DNA of 64,000 bases. It comes from Pseudoalteromonas sp. CO133X (lineage in GTDB: Bacteria > Pseudomonadota > Gammaproteobacteria > Enterobacterales > Alteromonadaceae). The notes below the pieces were generated by a model. It did no database searches. It had not been told where the DNA came from and worked only from the letters and a program-made list of their open reading frames with translations. Positions 9,041 to 18,801 of this stretch are shown here, piece after piece. The stretch covers positions 496,001-560,000 of the forward strand of contig SGPE01000009.1 of NCBI GenBank assembly GCA_004208945.1, in the 5' to 3' direction. The translations under genes were made by a program, and so were the position numbers. Positions within the stretch are counted from its first letter, which is position 1. Every line of letters begins with the position of its first letter.

Positions 9041-10209
9041 TTTTCTTTACTTAAAACCATATAAATAACAGGGATTATAGAGTAGCCAGCTACACCGGAT
9101 AAAAACGAGGCCTCAAATAAAGAGGTAATAACAATATAAACAGCCATCGAGTTACCCAATCTATTCTTGCATTTTACAACGAGATTATAGCCGAGAATTG
9201 CAGTTATACATAACATGCCACCAAGACCAAGACTAAAAAAAGCTTGTAAGACTAAGTTATGCGCATGAGCAGGTGTATAGCCAATAATATCTTCTAACGT
9301 TGGCAAAGCCAAAGACGTTACACCTATGCCATAGCCAGTAAAAGGCCTATCAAGTGCCATATCAAATACAGCTGGCCAGATATATGTTCTCCCTGTGAAC
9401 GTGAGAACTTCTTCAGGATCACCGTGACGGGATACATGCTCAAGGAAACCATAGAAATCAAATGCAGCATATATTATTAATAAAGAGGTAAAAATTACAC
9501 CTGATAAAATCACAAATAAAATAAACTTATTTCTTTTGTATAAAAATAAAGAAGAAAAAACAAATGATATAAAAGCGGTCTTACTATCGCTTAATAGTAA
9601 AGCAATTAAAGACAAGCCAAATGCAACTATAAAAAAAGACTTAGAGATAATGCTCTTGTTAAATGCATGTAACAAAAACAAGCAATATACGGCACAAAAT
9701 CCCCCCATTGCATTCGATGTAGAGAAAACCCCACTCATACGCGGGCTCACAAATAAAACATCATTTAACCAATAAATATGTCTCCCTAAGTCGGGTAATG
9801 CCAAATAATAAAAGTATGAGAAACAAACAACTACGAAGAATGACAAAGAAATTGAATACAGGAGAAAGTCATCTCCAAACCTACTTTTTACATACTTAAA
9901 ATAAAAATAAAAGGCAGCATAGGAAAGCACTACAACAAAGCTACGAAAAGGAAGCATTGAAAAAGGAAGCATCAAAATAGCTAAGAGAATAAAGGCAACA
10001 AATAACAACTCATGATTGTTAGACACCCTAAAACCAAATTTATAAAAATATATAAATGCGATTAAAATGCCTCCTCCCCATGCCATTAGTCTTAACACGA
10101 TTTGAAAATCGACACTATCACTTCCATATTCGCGTATTCTAAAAACAAATAAAGAAAAGATAATAAACATTGAAAAAAGAAATAAGTTAAAGAGCCTTAC
10201 CCTATTCAT
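9037..10209 (-). CDS. O-antigen ligase/polymerase family protein (Wzy-like)
   Basis: A 390-residue inner-membrane protein with about eleven hydrophobic spans. It has a larger periplasmic loop carrying GRTYIWPAVFDMALDRPFTGYGIGV and AHAHNLVLQAFFSLGLGG. This is the Wzy_C/O-antigen ligase signature with the conserved H-N pair. In a Wzx/Wzy-type locus it would polymerise undecaprenyl-linked repeat units in the periplasm. It overlaps the flippase gene by 8 nt and the esterase gene by 4 nt, so all are one operon. A ligase role is possible, but a polymerase is expected here because no other Wzy candidate lies in this operon. Confidence 0.85.
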   Translation of the reverse strand: MNRVRLFNLFLFSMFIIFSLFVFRIREYGSDSVDFQIVLRLMAWGGGILIAFIYFYKFGFRVSNNHELLFVAFILLAILMLPFSMLPFRSFVVVLSYAAFYFYFKYVKSRFGDDFLLYSISLSFFVVVCFSYFYYLALPDLGRHIYWLNDVLFVSPRMSGVFSTSNAMGGFCAVYCLFLLHAFNKSIISKSFFIVAFGLSLIALLLSDSKTAFISFVFSSLFLYKRNKFILFVILSGVIFTSLLIIYAAFDFYGFLEHVSRHGDPEEVLTFTGRTYIWPAVFDMALDRPFTGYGIGVTSLALPTLEDIIGYTPAHAHNLVLQAFFSLGLGGMLCITAILGYNLVVKCKNRLGNSMAVYIVITSLFEASFLSGVAGYSIIPVIYMVLSKEK

Positions 10210-11383
10210 TGTCGACTCCTTTCATAACAATCAAATAATAAGTAATCGCCAAAAACAGCCACCCCAAAAAAATAGAAAATGATGGTGAAATTTGTACATG
10301 AAGAAATAAATTCAATAATAAAAGAGATGACACACCTAAGCCTGATAATAGGTATAGCGAATTCATCTTTTTATACATATTTTTTTTCACGAGCAGCATT
10401 TCAACACTTCTAGAGCAGGATAAACAAGTAAGGATACCTGCCCAGAACAGTAGATCACCAAGCTTAGGAACAGCCTGATCGGCATACACAAGTGGAAATA
10501 AATAAACAGCTATTAATAGACAAATAGATGAGGCAACTAAAGAAATCAGCATATATTTTTTGAACAAACTCTTTACAAATGTGTGTGCATCATCTTTTAA
10601 ACTGGCGAGTTTTCTTTGATCAACAGCCTCCAGTGACTTAATCAAAATTTGTACTGGTTGAAACACAGAGCGAGCAATGAACAGTACAGAAGAAATTGTT
10701 GCAGGATATAAAGCCGATACTAACAAAAACGGGGAATGTACAAGTAATAATTGAGAGATGGATTGCACATTTCGATTTAATAAATGTCGTGTGTCACGAA
10801 ACCAAAAAAAAATGTCTAACTTCTGCTCACCCGAGTTTGCTTTTTTAAATGTGACGAAAAGCGTGATTACAATTAATTCTAGTGCAAATAAACATAAATA
10901 GGTGTTTATCAAAAGCTCTATAGATAAACCACTAAACAATAAAGAAGCTGCAAAAGTAGATACCAAAACAACAGATACCAAAGCAGGTAAAAAGTACAGC
11001 TTACTTACCATAAGTAGGTATCTAAATGATTCATGTATAAATAAAAAAGCGAATAAAGCTGGAGCTAGTAGCCACTGCCCCTGATATGAAAATGCAAAAT
11101 AGGTGCTAATAAAAATTAACACTAAAAAAAGCACTAATAGGAAAAATGAGCAACTCAGAAACTCAATTATCCTGATTTTACTGCTCTTATCTTCTTTTAA
11201 ATTAAAAGGAATAAGTACAATTGTTCTTTGAAAAGATAAGAAAATTAATGCCAGTGTCATAGCAACACCAAACATGACTACTGACTCATTCCCTTCATAC
11301 TTGAGTAAAAGAAACGTAATTAAAAAGTTAGCACCCGAAGACAATAGCGAGTCAATCAATAAAGATAATTTATACTTCATCAT
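10202..11383 (-). CDS. Wzx-like polysaccharide flippase
   Basis: A 393-residue membrane protein with about twelve hydrophobic helices and no enzyme motif. It opens with LSLLIDSLLSSGANFLITFLLL, typical of the MATE/MOP exporter superfamily proteins that flip lipid-linked repeat units. Cytoplasmic loops are basic (KEDKSSKIR, KKANSGEQK). Sequence conservation in Wzx is low, so the call rests on topology plus position between the PssE-like gene (14-nt overlap) and the Wzy-like gene (8-nt overlap). Confidence 0.78.
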   Translation of the reverse strand: MMKYKLSLLIDSLLSSGANFLITFLLLKYEGNESVVMFGVAMTLALIFLSFQRTIVLIPFNLKEDKSSKIRIIEFLSCSFFLLVLFLVLIFISTYFAFSYQGQWLLAPALFAFLFIHESFRYLLMVSKLYFLPALVSVVLVSTFAASLLFSGLSIELLINTYLCLFALELIVITLFVTFKKANSGEQKLDIFFWFRDTRHLLNRNVQSISQLLLVHSPFLLVSALYPATISSVLFIARSVFQPVQILIKSLEAVDQRKLASLKDDAHTFVKSLFKKYMLISLVASSICLLIAVYLFPLVYADQAVPKLGDLLFWAGILTCLSCSRSVEMLLVKKNMYKKMNSLYLLSGLGVSSLLLLNLFLHVQISPSFSIFLGWLFLAITYYLIVMKGVDNE

Positions 11384-11876
11384 CTATCATTTTTTTAATA
11401 TATAAACCAAGGCTCTCTGTATCTTTCTCTTTTTCAGTCGTGAAGAAGTCATTCGTCTCGCTTAGTTTCTCGATCTCCTCGAAAGTCTGTTCTAAGTCTT
11501 CTAAATCACGGCACACTCTCATTAAGCTCGTTGATGAGGTCAATGGCTCAAATCTTGAAATAGTATCGAGTTGGTGATCATTTCTGTGCTCACCAAACCT
11601 AGCTAATCTAGGTACAACAATAAGCTTTTTATTTAATTCCAAACATTGAATAATGGTTCCCATACCGGCGTGAGCAATTACTATATCGCACCACTCTAGT
11701 TTCGCCTTGTACTCATTCGAACTCAAAAAATCAATCACTTGAATACCATCATAAGTATTCGAATCTTCACCAACCTGAGCAAAAACATCCAAACTTAGTG
11801 ATTTATTAATATCGCTGATAGCCTCGATCAGTCGTTTAAAAGGTAATTGCGCACCCACAGTTACAAGCACTTTCAT
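11370..11876 (-). CDS. PssE/Alg13-like glycosyltransferase catalytic subunit
   Basis: A 168-residue protein beginning MKVLVTVGAQLPFKRLIEAI, with CDIVIAHAGMGTIIQCLELNKKLIVVPRL and GEHRNDHQL. This is the nucleotide-sugar-binding C-terminal half of a GT-B enzyme (GT28 type), as in Alg13 and rhizobial PssE. It works only with a partner that supplies the acceptor-binding half, and that partner is encoded immediately upstream (start/stop overlap TAATG at 11876). PssD/PssE of rhizobia transfer glucuronic acid. Together with ugd in this operon that makes UDP-glucuronate a likely donor here, but this is inference. Confidence 0.87.
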   Translation of the reverse strand: MKVLVTVGAQLPFKRLIEAISDINKSLSLDVFAQVGEDSNTYDGIQVIDFLSSNEYKAKLEWCDIVIAHAGMGTIIQCLELNKKLIVVPRLARFGEHRNDHQLDTISRFEPLTSSTSLMRVCRDLEDLEQTFEEIEKLSETNDFFTTEKEKDTESLGLYIKKMIDDEV

Positions 11877-12328
11877 TATATAACTCGACCCTTGTATTCA
11901 ACATTATCACCAGCTAAATCTGGCCATTGGGTTAATGTTTTATGTGCAAATTTCTTTGCCATTCGTCCCGAAGCGGATAATTGTTTTGTATTAGCAATAC
12001 TATCTACCCACATGGTTTTTCTAAGTAATAGTCGGCCTATTACGATAGAAATTAACCCAGGCATTGCGCCTGTGGTTACTATCCATTTAGGTTTATGCTT
12101 TAAGACAAGTTTTAACATCTGAAAAGCGATGATTGGTGAACGGATTAATGTGTCTCTTGACACATCCTCAATTAGGGTTTCATTCTCAAAAGAAGGTGTA
12201 TCATGCGCATTTACTTTTGTTCGCACAAATAAAATGTCATTAGAATCAAAGTTAGCTTGTTTCATGATTCTGCTCAATTGCACATAATGACCACCCGTAG
12301 ATGCAATTGCTATGAGCTTCTTACTCAT
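11876..12328 (-). CDS. PssD/Alg14-like glycosyltransferase membrane-anchor subunit
   Basis: A 150-residue protein starting MSKKLIAIASTGGHYVQLSRI, with the STGGH motif of the Alg14/PssD family. A conserved hydrophobic stretch follows (KPKWIVTTGAMPGLISIVIGRLL), then WVDSIANTKQLSASGRMAKKFA. It is the N-terminal half of a split GT-B glycosyltransferase, binds acceptor lipid and recruits the PssE/Alg13-like half to the membrane. The genes for both halves are adjacent and overlap by one base, which supports an obligate pair. It overlaps the preceding acetyltransferase gene by 8 nt. Confidence 0.87.
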   Translation of the reverse strand: MSKKLIAIASTGGHYVQLSRIMKQANFDSNDILFVRTKVNAHDTPSFENETLIEDVSRDTLIRSPIIAFQMLKLVLKHKPKWIVTTGAMPGLISIVIGRLLLRKTMWVDSIANTKQLSASGRMAKKFAHKTLTQWPDLAGDNVEYKGRVI

Positions 12329-12746
12329 TAATTAATATTCCTAAAGCTTTCGTTTTAATATTTGTACGAATTGCGACTGCAGGATTTCCTGCGACAATTG
12401 TCCCTGAACTTACATCCTTTGTCACAACAGCTCCTGCCGCAACAATACAGGAATCGCCCAAAGTAACTCCTGGCATTATGATTGAGTTACCACCAATGAA
12501 ACAATTTTCACCTATTCTCACGTCTTTATGAATGTCTCGGCACATATCATGGGTGAGAATTACCGACCCAAATGCAATATAAGTACCCGCACCTATATGA
12601 ACACCTTTAGGGTTTGTTTTATCTAGCTTCGCTTTCAATGAAATTCTAACGCTTTTATGTATATTCATTTTATAAAAATGGATATACCAAAGCGTAATAA
12701 TAGATAGTATAAAATGTCGTACATAGACGTGTATGAATCTTTTCAT
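12321..12746 (-). CDS. Left-handed beta-helix (hexapeptide) acetyltransferase
   Basis: A 141-residue protein. An N-terminal basic/hydrophobic segment (KRFIHVYVRHFILSIITLWYI) is followed by hexapeptide repeats: GVHIGAGTYIAFGSVILTHD, VRIGENCFIGGNSIIMPGVTL, DSCIVAAGAVVTKDVSSGTIVAGNPA. This is the serine acetyltransferase/WcaF-like trimeric fold that uses acetyl-CoA on sugars. The start chosen is the ATG at 12746, which overlaps the stop of the GT2 gene as ATGA; an in-frame extension to 12773 lies inside that gene. It probably O- or N-acetylates a sugar of the repeat unit in the cytoplasm. Confidence 0.85.
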   Translation of the reverse strand: MKRFIHVYVRHFILSIITLWYIHFYKMNIHKSVRISLKAKLDKTNPKGVHIGAGTYIAFGSVILTHDMCRDIHKDVRIGENCFIGGNSIIMPGVTLGDSCIVAAGAVVTKDVSSGTIVAGNPAVAIRTNIKTKALGILINE

Positions 12747-13570
12747 ATTCTCGTACTCTCGTCCCTTTCCCATTTAATTGTCTTTAATTTTTTAATTTGC
12801 AACTTCGCACGAAATGTCGCTATTGAAATGACCGTCGCATAAACTAAAAACTTAAACAACGCTTTCTCTTTGATGGCTATTTTAAACAAAGAAGAAAAAC
12901 TATTACCGCCAGTAGTCGGTGAAGTAAACTTCTTCTTCAATTCCATATTGCCTAATTTACTTCTCGTTTTGATTTTAATAAGTGACCAAATTGTTCTTGG
13001 ACTCATTACGACAGAATAGCAAGAAGGAACTGTTGTCAAGTTAGCTGAACCTAAAGTTCCCTTAACATAGCCATCATCAGCGATAACTTGTGGGAACTTC
13101 CCTAACATAGCACGGGCCTTTGGAGAAATAAGATATGCACCAGAATTAACCATGCCAACTCGATAAGCTGGAGTAAGTTTCAAAAAACTGTAGTACATGT
13201 TTGTTAACAAGCTACCATCTTGAACTATTTTTGTCTTTGGAGAGGCAAATAAATACTGCTCACTTTTAATAAACCTTAAAATACTTCTAATACTTTCCGT
13301 GCTTATGATCACATCAGCATCTTGAACAAGCACATGTTCAAACTGAGCAATTTCAAGCCCTTTATTTATAGCTAATATTTTTGAGCCAGTATCAAGCTCG
13401 ACTACTTTAAATGAAGGAAATTTAGCTCTAACGAACTCGGCTGTATTATCAACACAGCCATTTGGCAAGACAATTACCTCAACCTCCAAACTCGAAAAAT
13501 TCGTTAATTCGGATAACGTCCTTTCAATACATTTTTCTTCATTATATGCAGGTATTATAACTGTCAACAT
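12743..13570 (-). CDS. Family 2 glycosyltransferase
   Basis: A 275-residue GT-A glycosyltransferase. It begins MLTVIIPAYNEEKCIERTLSEL and shows GCVDNTAEF and a DxD-like HVLVQDADVIIS at about residue 90-100. A C-terminal hydrophobic segment (LFKFLVYATVISIATF) may attach it to the membrane. It would add one sugar to the lipid-linked repeat unit. It starts 15 nt after ugd ends and its stop overlaps the acetyltransferase start. Donor and linkage cannot be read from sequence. Confidence 0.88.
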   Translation of the reverse strand: MLTVIIPAYNEEKCIERTLSELTNFSSLEVEVIVLPNGCVDNTAEFVRAKFPSFKVVELDTGSKILAINKGLEIAQFEHVLVQDADVIISTESIRSILRFIKSEQYLFASPKTKIVQDGSLLTNMYYSFLKLTPAYRVGMVNSGAYLISPKARAMLGKFPQVIADDGYVKGTLGSANLTTVPSCYSVVMSPRTIWSLIKIKTRSKLGNMELKKKFTSPTTGGNSFSSLFKIAIKEKALFKFLVYATVISIATFRAKLQIKKLKTIKWERDESTRI

Positions 13571-13585
13571 TTTAAGACCCTTATA

Positions 13586-14929
13586 CTATAAAATATTTCG
13601 ACCAATAGAATAATAACTAAAGCCTTTATTTTTTAGCCTCTTAGGTTCGAACAAATTACGTCCGTCGAAGATAACTGGAGTCGTTAGTAATGACTTTATC
13701 AACGAAAAATCAGGTGCTTTAAAATTTTGCCACTCAGTACAAATAACAAGAGCATCTGCATTATTTAATGCTGATTCTTTGGTTCCCATAAAGCTTAAAT
13801 CATTTCGTGCGCCATAAATGCGCTGAGTTTCTTCCATCGCTTCAGGGTCATATGCTTGCACTTTTGCACCGGCAGCCCAAAGTTGTTCCATAAGTACTCG
13901 ACTTGGTGCTTCTCGCATGTCATCAGTGTTTGGTTTAAAACTCAAGCCCCACAAAGCAAACACCTTGCCTTTTATAGCATCAGGGTTGTTTAATAAATCG
14001 AAGTGCTTCGTAATATATTCGAATAATTTATGCTTCTGCGCATAATTAACGGCTTCAACAGCTTTTAAAATTTGTGAGTCATAACCCAAGCTGTCAGTTG
14101 TTCGAACCAGTGCCTGAACGTCCTTAGGGAAACAAGAGCCACCATAGCCACAGCCTGGATAAATAAACTGGTAACCAATCCGAGGATCTGAACCAATACC
14201 ATGGCGTACATGCTCAATATCAGCACCAACGCGCTCAGCAATATTTGCCATTTCGTTCATAAAACTAATTTTGGTTGCAAGCATACAATTAGCAGCATAC
14301 TTAGTAAGCTCAGCGCTTTTAATATCCATTACGATTATTTTTTCGTGATTTCTATTGAATGGCGCGTAAAGTTCACGCATTTGCTCTTCTGTATCAGCTG
14401 AGTCAGTGCCAATAATTATACGGTCTGGACGTTTGCAGTCATTAACCGCTGCACCTTCTTTTAGAAATTCAGGATTTGATACAACCGAGAAAGTTAAACC
14501 ACTTCCACGGTTATCAAGTATCGACTGCACAGTCGCTTTTACTTTATCTGCAGTGCCTACAGGAACCGTTGATTTATCAATAATAACTTTGGGCGTTTCC
14601 ATGTAAGTAGCGATTGTCTCCGCTACTTTTAATACATATTTTAAATCTGCAGAACCATCTTCGTCAGGCGGAGTCCCGACAGCTATAAATTGTAGATCAC
14701 CAAACTCAACCCCAAATTTAGGATCGGTAGTGAAAGTTAAACGACCTTCTTCAAAGTTTTTTTGTACTAAAGGCGTCAAACCTGGTTCGTATATTGGAAT
14801 TATTCCGTTCTTTAAATTTTCTATGCGTGTTTCATCGATATCCACACAACACACATCATGACCAGCGTCAGCAAAAACTGCGGCTTGAACCAAGCCAACA
14901 TACCCAACTCCGTAAAAAGTTACTTTCAT
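13586..14929 (-). CDS. ugd: UDP-glucose 6-dehydrogenase
   Basis: A 447-residue enzyme oxidising UDP-glucose to UDP-glucuronate with two NAD+. The N-terminal Rossmann motif is [26 protein letters not shown]. The middle has [11 protein letters not shown] and [17 protein letters not shown]. The catalytic Cys lies in [14 protein letters not shown], and the C-terminal domain contains [19 protein letters not shown]. Length fits the family (about 390-450). It follows galU by 10 nt, so substrate and product enzymes are co-transcribed. This indicates that the locus needs glucuronic acid or a derivative. Confidence 0.96.
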   Translation of the reverse strand: MKVTFYGVGYVGLVQAAVFADAGHDVCCVDIDETRIENLKNGIIPIYEPGLTPLVQKNFEEGRLTFTTDPKFGVEFGDLQFIAVGTPPDEDGSADLKYVLKVAETIATYMETPKVIIDKSTVPVGTADKVKATVQSILDNRGSGLTFSVVSNPEFLKEGAAVNDCKRPDRIIIGTDSADTEEQMRELYAPFNRNHEKIIVMDIKSAELTKYAANCMLATKISFMNEMANIAERVGADIEHVRHGIGSDPRIGYQFIYPGCGYGGSCFPKDVQALVRTTDSLGYDSQILKAVEAVNYAQKHKLFEYITKHFDLLNNPDAIKGKVFALWGLSFKPNTDDMREAPSRVLMEQLWAAGAKVQAYDPEAMEETQRIYGARNDLSFMGTKESALNNADALVICTEWQNFKAPDFSLIKSLLTTPVIFDGRNLFEPKRLKNKGFSYYSIGRNIL

Positions 14930-14939
14930 TTTATCCCTC

Positions 14940-15839
14940 TTATGATGCGATGAGTTCTTTTACATGTTTTGTAAATTCTTCACCCAGTAGGCTTGATTGC
15001 ATCGCATACTCTACGTTAGCGAGCATATAGCCAAGTTTTGAGCCACAGTCGTGTGACTTACCTTTTAAATGATATGCTTCAATTTTCTCGATATGACGTA
15101 ATTGCAACAACGCATCTGTTAGTTGAATTTCACCTCCAGCCCCAGCAGGAGTACACTCTAATAGATTCCAAATAGCTGGAGATACAACATATCTGCCTGT
15201 TATTGCAAAATTGCTAGGGGCAGCGCCTAGCTGAGGTTTTTCCACCATATTAGTGATAGTTGCATTTTCACCTGCCTTAATTGTTTTACCGCTAAGATCA
15301 ACAACACCATAATTTTGAACCTGCTCATACGGAACAGGCTCAACCATTATTTGATTATGTTGGCTCTGCTCAAATTGCCTGATCATGTGTGCTAAATTAT
15401 CAATCTTAAGGTTTGACTTATATTCATCGATAATTACATCCGGTAACAAAATAGCAAATGGGTTATTACCAATTATTGGCCGAGCTTCAAGTATTGCGTG
15501 CCCAAGTCCTAGGGGGGCTGACTGGCGCACCGAAATAATACTGACCCCTTTAGGAATGATTGAACGGACTTCCTCAAGCAAACTGCGTTTTACACGGGCT
15601 TCAAGTGTAGCTTCTAACTCAAAACTAGTATCAAAATGGTTTTCTATGGCATTTTTTGAGGCATGTGTAATCAGAACAATTTCTTTGATGCCTGCTTGAA
15701 CAGCTTCATTTACAACATATTGGATAAGAGGTTTGTCAACTAAGGGGAGCATTTCTTTGGGTGCTGCTTTAGTAGCTGGTAACATACGAGTACCCAACCC
15801 AGCAACAGGCAAAACAGCTTTTGAAACTTTCACTAGCAA
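14940..15839 (-). CDS. galU: UTP-glucose-1-phosphate uridylyltransferase
   Basis: A 299-residue nucleotidyltransferase making UDP-glucose from UTP and glucose-1-phosphate. Motifs: [30 protein letters not shown] at the N-terminus (nucleotide-binding G-rich loop and conserved KEML), then VEKP and [10 protein letters not shown] further on. It is the first gene of the minus-strand exopolysaccharide operon. A good promoter candidate lies upstream at 15931-15958, giving a leader of about 85 nt. It supplies UDP-glucose for Ugd and the sugar transferases. Confidence 0.96.
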   Translation of the reverse strand: MLVKVSKAVLPVAGLGTRMLPATKAAPKEMLPLVDKPLIQYVVNEAVQAGIKEIVLITHASKNAIENHFDTSFELEATLEARVKRSLLEEVRSIIPKGVSIISVRQSAPLGLGHAILEARPIIGNNPFAILLPDVIIDEYKSNLKIDNLAHMIRQFEQSQHNQIMVEPVPYEQVQNYGVVDLSGKTIKAGENATITNMVEKPQLGAAPSNFAITGRYVVSPAIWNLLECTPAGAGGEIQLTDALLQLRHIEKIEAYHLKGKSHDCGSKLGYMLANVEYAMQSSLLGEEFTKHVKELIAS

Positions 15840-15930
15840 TCCTTTTCTATAACTTCATACAATATAGCTATCGCTGATAATCTATTAGTTTCAGCGAAAC
15901 TTTGAAGTGCTACAATCCATATGGACCGTT

Positions 15931-15958
15931 ATTATACACAACACAAACAACGGCTCAA
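15931..15958 (-). promoter_or_regulatory. Candidate sigma70 promoter for the galU-ugd exopolysaccharide operon
   Basis: Read on the minus strand, TTGAGC (15953-15958), a 16-nt spacer and a perfect TATAAT (15931-15936). Transcription would start near 15924. No canonical ops/JUMPstart element was recognised in the leader. An inverted repeat TCGCTGA/TCAGCGA (about 15870-15897) lies in the predicted leader. Confidence 0.6.
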
Positions 15959-16091
15959 TATAAAAAAGAAGCCTTTTAGATTGTTTTTTGTTACCGAAAA
16001 GTTAACATTAAAGGTTTTGCTTTTTTTATAACCTATCATTTTAATTTTAATGGGAATATAATCACCCTGTTTATTTTCTAGAGATGGTATT

Positions 16092-16790
16092 GTGCGTATA
16101 GGATTTTGCATAATTATATTTGTGTCTTTTTTTGTTTGTGCACAGGACATGCTATTGCATTTGCGTAACAGCGATATAATTACCCGTGCAAAACAGTTAT
16201 ACGGAGATACTGGCCATCACAGAATAAAAACATGGCTAAGTTTTATTGATGATTCTGCGAAAAAAAGCGAATGGCAAAAAATTCATTTAGTTAATGACTT
16301 TTTTAACACACATATAAAATACAAAACCGATGAAGAGCTGTGGCAAAAGAAAGATTACTGGGCCACTCCACTTGAGAGCCTTGGTGTGGGTATGGGTGAC
16401 TGCGAAGATTATGTTATTGCTAAATACTTTACATTAATAGCACTCGGTGTGCCTGAAGAAAAAATAAGATTAATGTATGTACGCCAACGCACAGTTAACC
16501 AACCACATATGGTACTTATATACTTCGAAAAACCCAACCAAATACCACTCGTATTAGACAACTTTGATACTAAATTGGTACCCGCAAACAAACGCAACGA
16601 TTTAAAACCTATATACAGCTTTAATGGCCAAGGCTTGTGGTTGGCCAAATCTAAAGGCTTAGGAAACAAAGTTAAGAATAGCAATGGCGTGTCTGCTTGG
16701 AACACTATGCTAGAAAGAATTGAACAAGGTGAGCTTGCGCCTTCAAATAGTAACAATAAAGGAACTAGTAGTTATGTCTCGAATCTTTAA
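16092..16790 (+). CDS. lapG: LapG-like periplasmic transglutaminase-type cysteine protease
   Basis: A 232-residue protein of the bacterial transglutaminase-like cysteine proteinase family. An N-terminal signal sequence (RIGFCIIIFVSFFVCAQ) directs export. The catalytic triad is readable as Cys104 in MGDCEDY, His139 in QPHMVL and Asp156 in LVLDNFD. The acidic neighbours of Cys104 (D103, E105) match the LapG calcium site. LapG cleaves the large adhesin LapA from the cell surface when LapD is not holding it. The start is a GTG at 16092. The gene overlaps lapD by 17 nt. No LapA adhesin gene is in the window. Confidence 0.9.
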   Translation: MRIGFCIIIFVSFFVCAQDMLLHLRNSDIITRAKQLYGDTGHHRIKTWLSFIDDSAKKSEWQKIHLVNDFFNTHIKYKTDEELWQKKDYWATPLESLGVGMGDCEDYVIAKYFTLIALGVPEEKIRLMYVRQRTVNQPHMVLIYFEKPNQIPLVLDNFDTKLVPANKRNDLKPIYSFNGQGLWLAKSKGLGNKVKNSNGVSAWNTMLERIEQGELAPSNSNNKGTSSYVSNL

Positions 16791-18780
16791 AGATGGCTTA
16801 AGCTTAAAAACTCAAGTATATAGCTTGATCATTTTAATTTCTGTTACATCATTTTTTGTACGTGTTTTTACTGACGTAGATACCACCCGTCATTACCTGC
16901 AAACACAAATGGCCAGCCACGCTCAGGATACAGCAACTAGTTTGGGGCTTTCCATATCACCTTATTTAGAAGATGATAACATAATGATTGCAGAAACTAT
17001 GGCGACCGCTATTTTTGATTCTGGCTATTACAATGAAATAAAATTTACTGATATGCAAAATAACGTCGTATTTCAGTTACAAAATCCGAAACGTGTTGAG
17101 TCCGTTCCTAGTTGGTTCATTAATCTCTTTGAATTGAGTGCCCCAACGATGCATTCTGAAATCAATAGCGGCTGGATAATAGCAGGTACACTGGATGTTT
17201 CTAGCCACACTGGCCAATCATACTTGACCTTGTGGCAACACATGTTGCGTAGTCTATACAGTTCATTCTTATTGCTTGCAGCATCCTTAGCTGTGGCATT
17301 TTTAATTTTACGCGCTGTGTTCAAGCCTTTAAAAGCAGTGGAAAATCAAGCTAAATTAGTCACTCGTAAGCGCTTTACTCTTAATGAAGAAATACCTGTT
17401 GCACGTGAATTACGTACCGTGACTCAAGCTATTAACAACATGGTGAAGAACTTACAGAGTACTTTTGACTCATTAACCAAACAAACTCAAACGCTCACAG
17501 AACAAGTATACATAGACTCAATAACTGGACTTGGTAACCGCAAGTCATTTGAAAATTACTTTCACTCAGTCGTAAATAATATTTCGGATGACTCACCCAT
17601 AACGGCAATGATGCTTACCCTTCCCTCATTAAACAACATAAACCAAGTAGTGAGTTATCAAGATGGTGACCAACACGTTATTGATGCTGCTGAATTGCTC
17701 ACACAGTCTGCTAGCGAACTACCGAATTCATCAGTATTTAGACTGAACGGTGGAACTTTTATACTATTAGCTCCTTACGATTCTGTGTTTTTAAATAAAG
17801 TGCGTCTGGAACTTAATGATAAGCTAAGCCAAAAAGAAAATAGCTTGCACATCAACGGTTACGCAAACTTAGCACTCGTTGCTATCGAAAAAGGGGCGAG
17901 TATTGGTGAAGTCTTGTCATTACTGGATACTGGCTGCACAACTGGCGAAGATAATAATATAAGTTGTAGTGATAAAAGGTCACTATTTAGCGTTAATCAA
18001 TGGCGCACCCTAATCAAGTCAATTATAAATGCAGGGGAAGTAAGCTTTTCTATTCAACCGGTAAAAAAAGCAAACAAAGCTAATTCACAGTGTTATTTTG
18101 AAGTTTTTGCACATTTCACTCACGAGGGCGAAAAAGTAAATAATGCACACTTGTTTGCCATGGCTGAAAAGTTAAACTTAACCGAAGAGCTCGATAAAAA
18201 AATTATACTGAACTTTGTCAACATTAAAGAACGATACCCAGATGAGGTATTTGCATTAAACATTAGCAAGACTTCGTTGTACTCAACAAGCTTTATAGAA
18301 TGGTTAACTTTGTTCTCCCAAGCGAAACCCGTTATTAAAACTAACTTACTGTTTGAGCTTCATGAAATAAGCTTGCTTTATAATGTGCACGTAGCCTCTT
18401 TACATATAGATGCTATAAAAGAGCTGGGCATTGGGGTATGTATCGAGCATTTTGGCACAAGTTTGACCTCATTCAAGTATTTGCAAGGTCTTGATATAGA
18501 ATATGTTAAAATCGATGGCAGCTATATTCAAGATTTAGTAACTAACCCACAAAGTCAGTTTTATATCCAGACTGTTAATAATATTTGCCATGGTTTTGGT
18601 ATTAAAGTTTTAGCTTGTTTAGTTGAAAAAGCGGATACTTTAGAAATGCTTGAAAACTTAGGATGTGATGGTTTACAGGGTAATTTGATACTGCCTCCAT
18701 CAAAAATTATTAAATCTAATAATAATGGCGTGAATAAAGAGTTTACTTTTTGCGCCGATGCGTTAAAATTTTGCAATTAG
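16774..18780 (+). CDS. lapD: LapD-like c-di-GMP receptor with degenerate GGDEF-EAL domains
   Basis: A 668-residue inner-membrane receptor. It has one N-terminal helix, a periplasmic LapD/MoxY-type domain (about 30-150) and a second helix (SSFLLLAASLAVAFLILRAVF). HAMP, GGDEF and EAL domains follow. The GGDEF signature is lost (FRLNGGTFILL), and the EAL motif is replaced by YFEVFAHF, with only remnants such as LFELHE and VKIDGSYI. It therefore should bind c-di-GMP without making or degrading it, and sequester LapG. I chose the ATG at 16774, inside the end of lapG, with AAGGA 10 nt upstream; an in-frame upstream start at 16720 would overlap lapG by 71 nt. Confidence 0.9.
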   Translation: MSRIFKDGLSLKTQVYSLIILISVTSFFVRVFTDVDTTRHYLQTQMASHAQDTATSLGLSISPYLEDDNIMIAETMATAIFDSGYYNEIKFTDMQNNVVFQLQNPKRVESVPSWFINLFELSAPTMHSEINSGWIIAGTLDVSSHTGQSYLTLWQHMLRSLYSSFLLLAASLAVAFLILRAVFKPLKAVENQAKLVTRKRFTLNEEIPVARELRTVTQAINNMVKNLQSTFDSLTKQTQTLTEQVYIDSITGLGNRKSFENYFHSVVNNISDDSPITAMMLTLPSLNNINQVVSYQDGDQHVIDAAELLTQSASELPNSSVFRLNGGTFILLAPYDSVFLNKVRLELNDKLSQKENSLHINGYANLALVAIEKGASIGEVLSLLDTGCTTGEDNNISCSDKRSLFSVNQWRTLIKSIINAGEVSFSIQPVKKANKANSQCYFEVFAHFTHEGEKVNNAHLFAMAEKLNLTEELDKKIILNFVNIKERYPDEVFALNISKTSLYSTSFIEWLTLFSQAKPVIKTNLLFELHEISLLYNVHVASLHIDAIKELGIGVCIEHFGTSLTSFKYLQGLDIEYVKIDGSYIQDLVTNPQSQFYIQTVNNICHGFGIKVLACLVEKADTLEMLENLGCDGLQGNLILPPSKIIKSNNNGVNKEFTFCADALKFCN

Positions 18781-18801
18781 TACTCAACCAAGGGACGAGA
18801 A

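Noticed and set aside
15840..16091. JUMPstart/ops RfaH element in the galU leader
   Set aside because: GCGATAGC on the minus strand only loosely resembles ops GGCGGTAGC; no full element.
15932..16150. 72-codon minus-strand frame overlapping the lapG start
   Set aside because: No family resemblance, covers the galU promoter region and the lapG signal sequence on the other strand.
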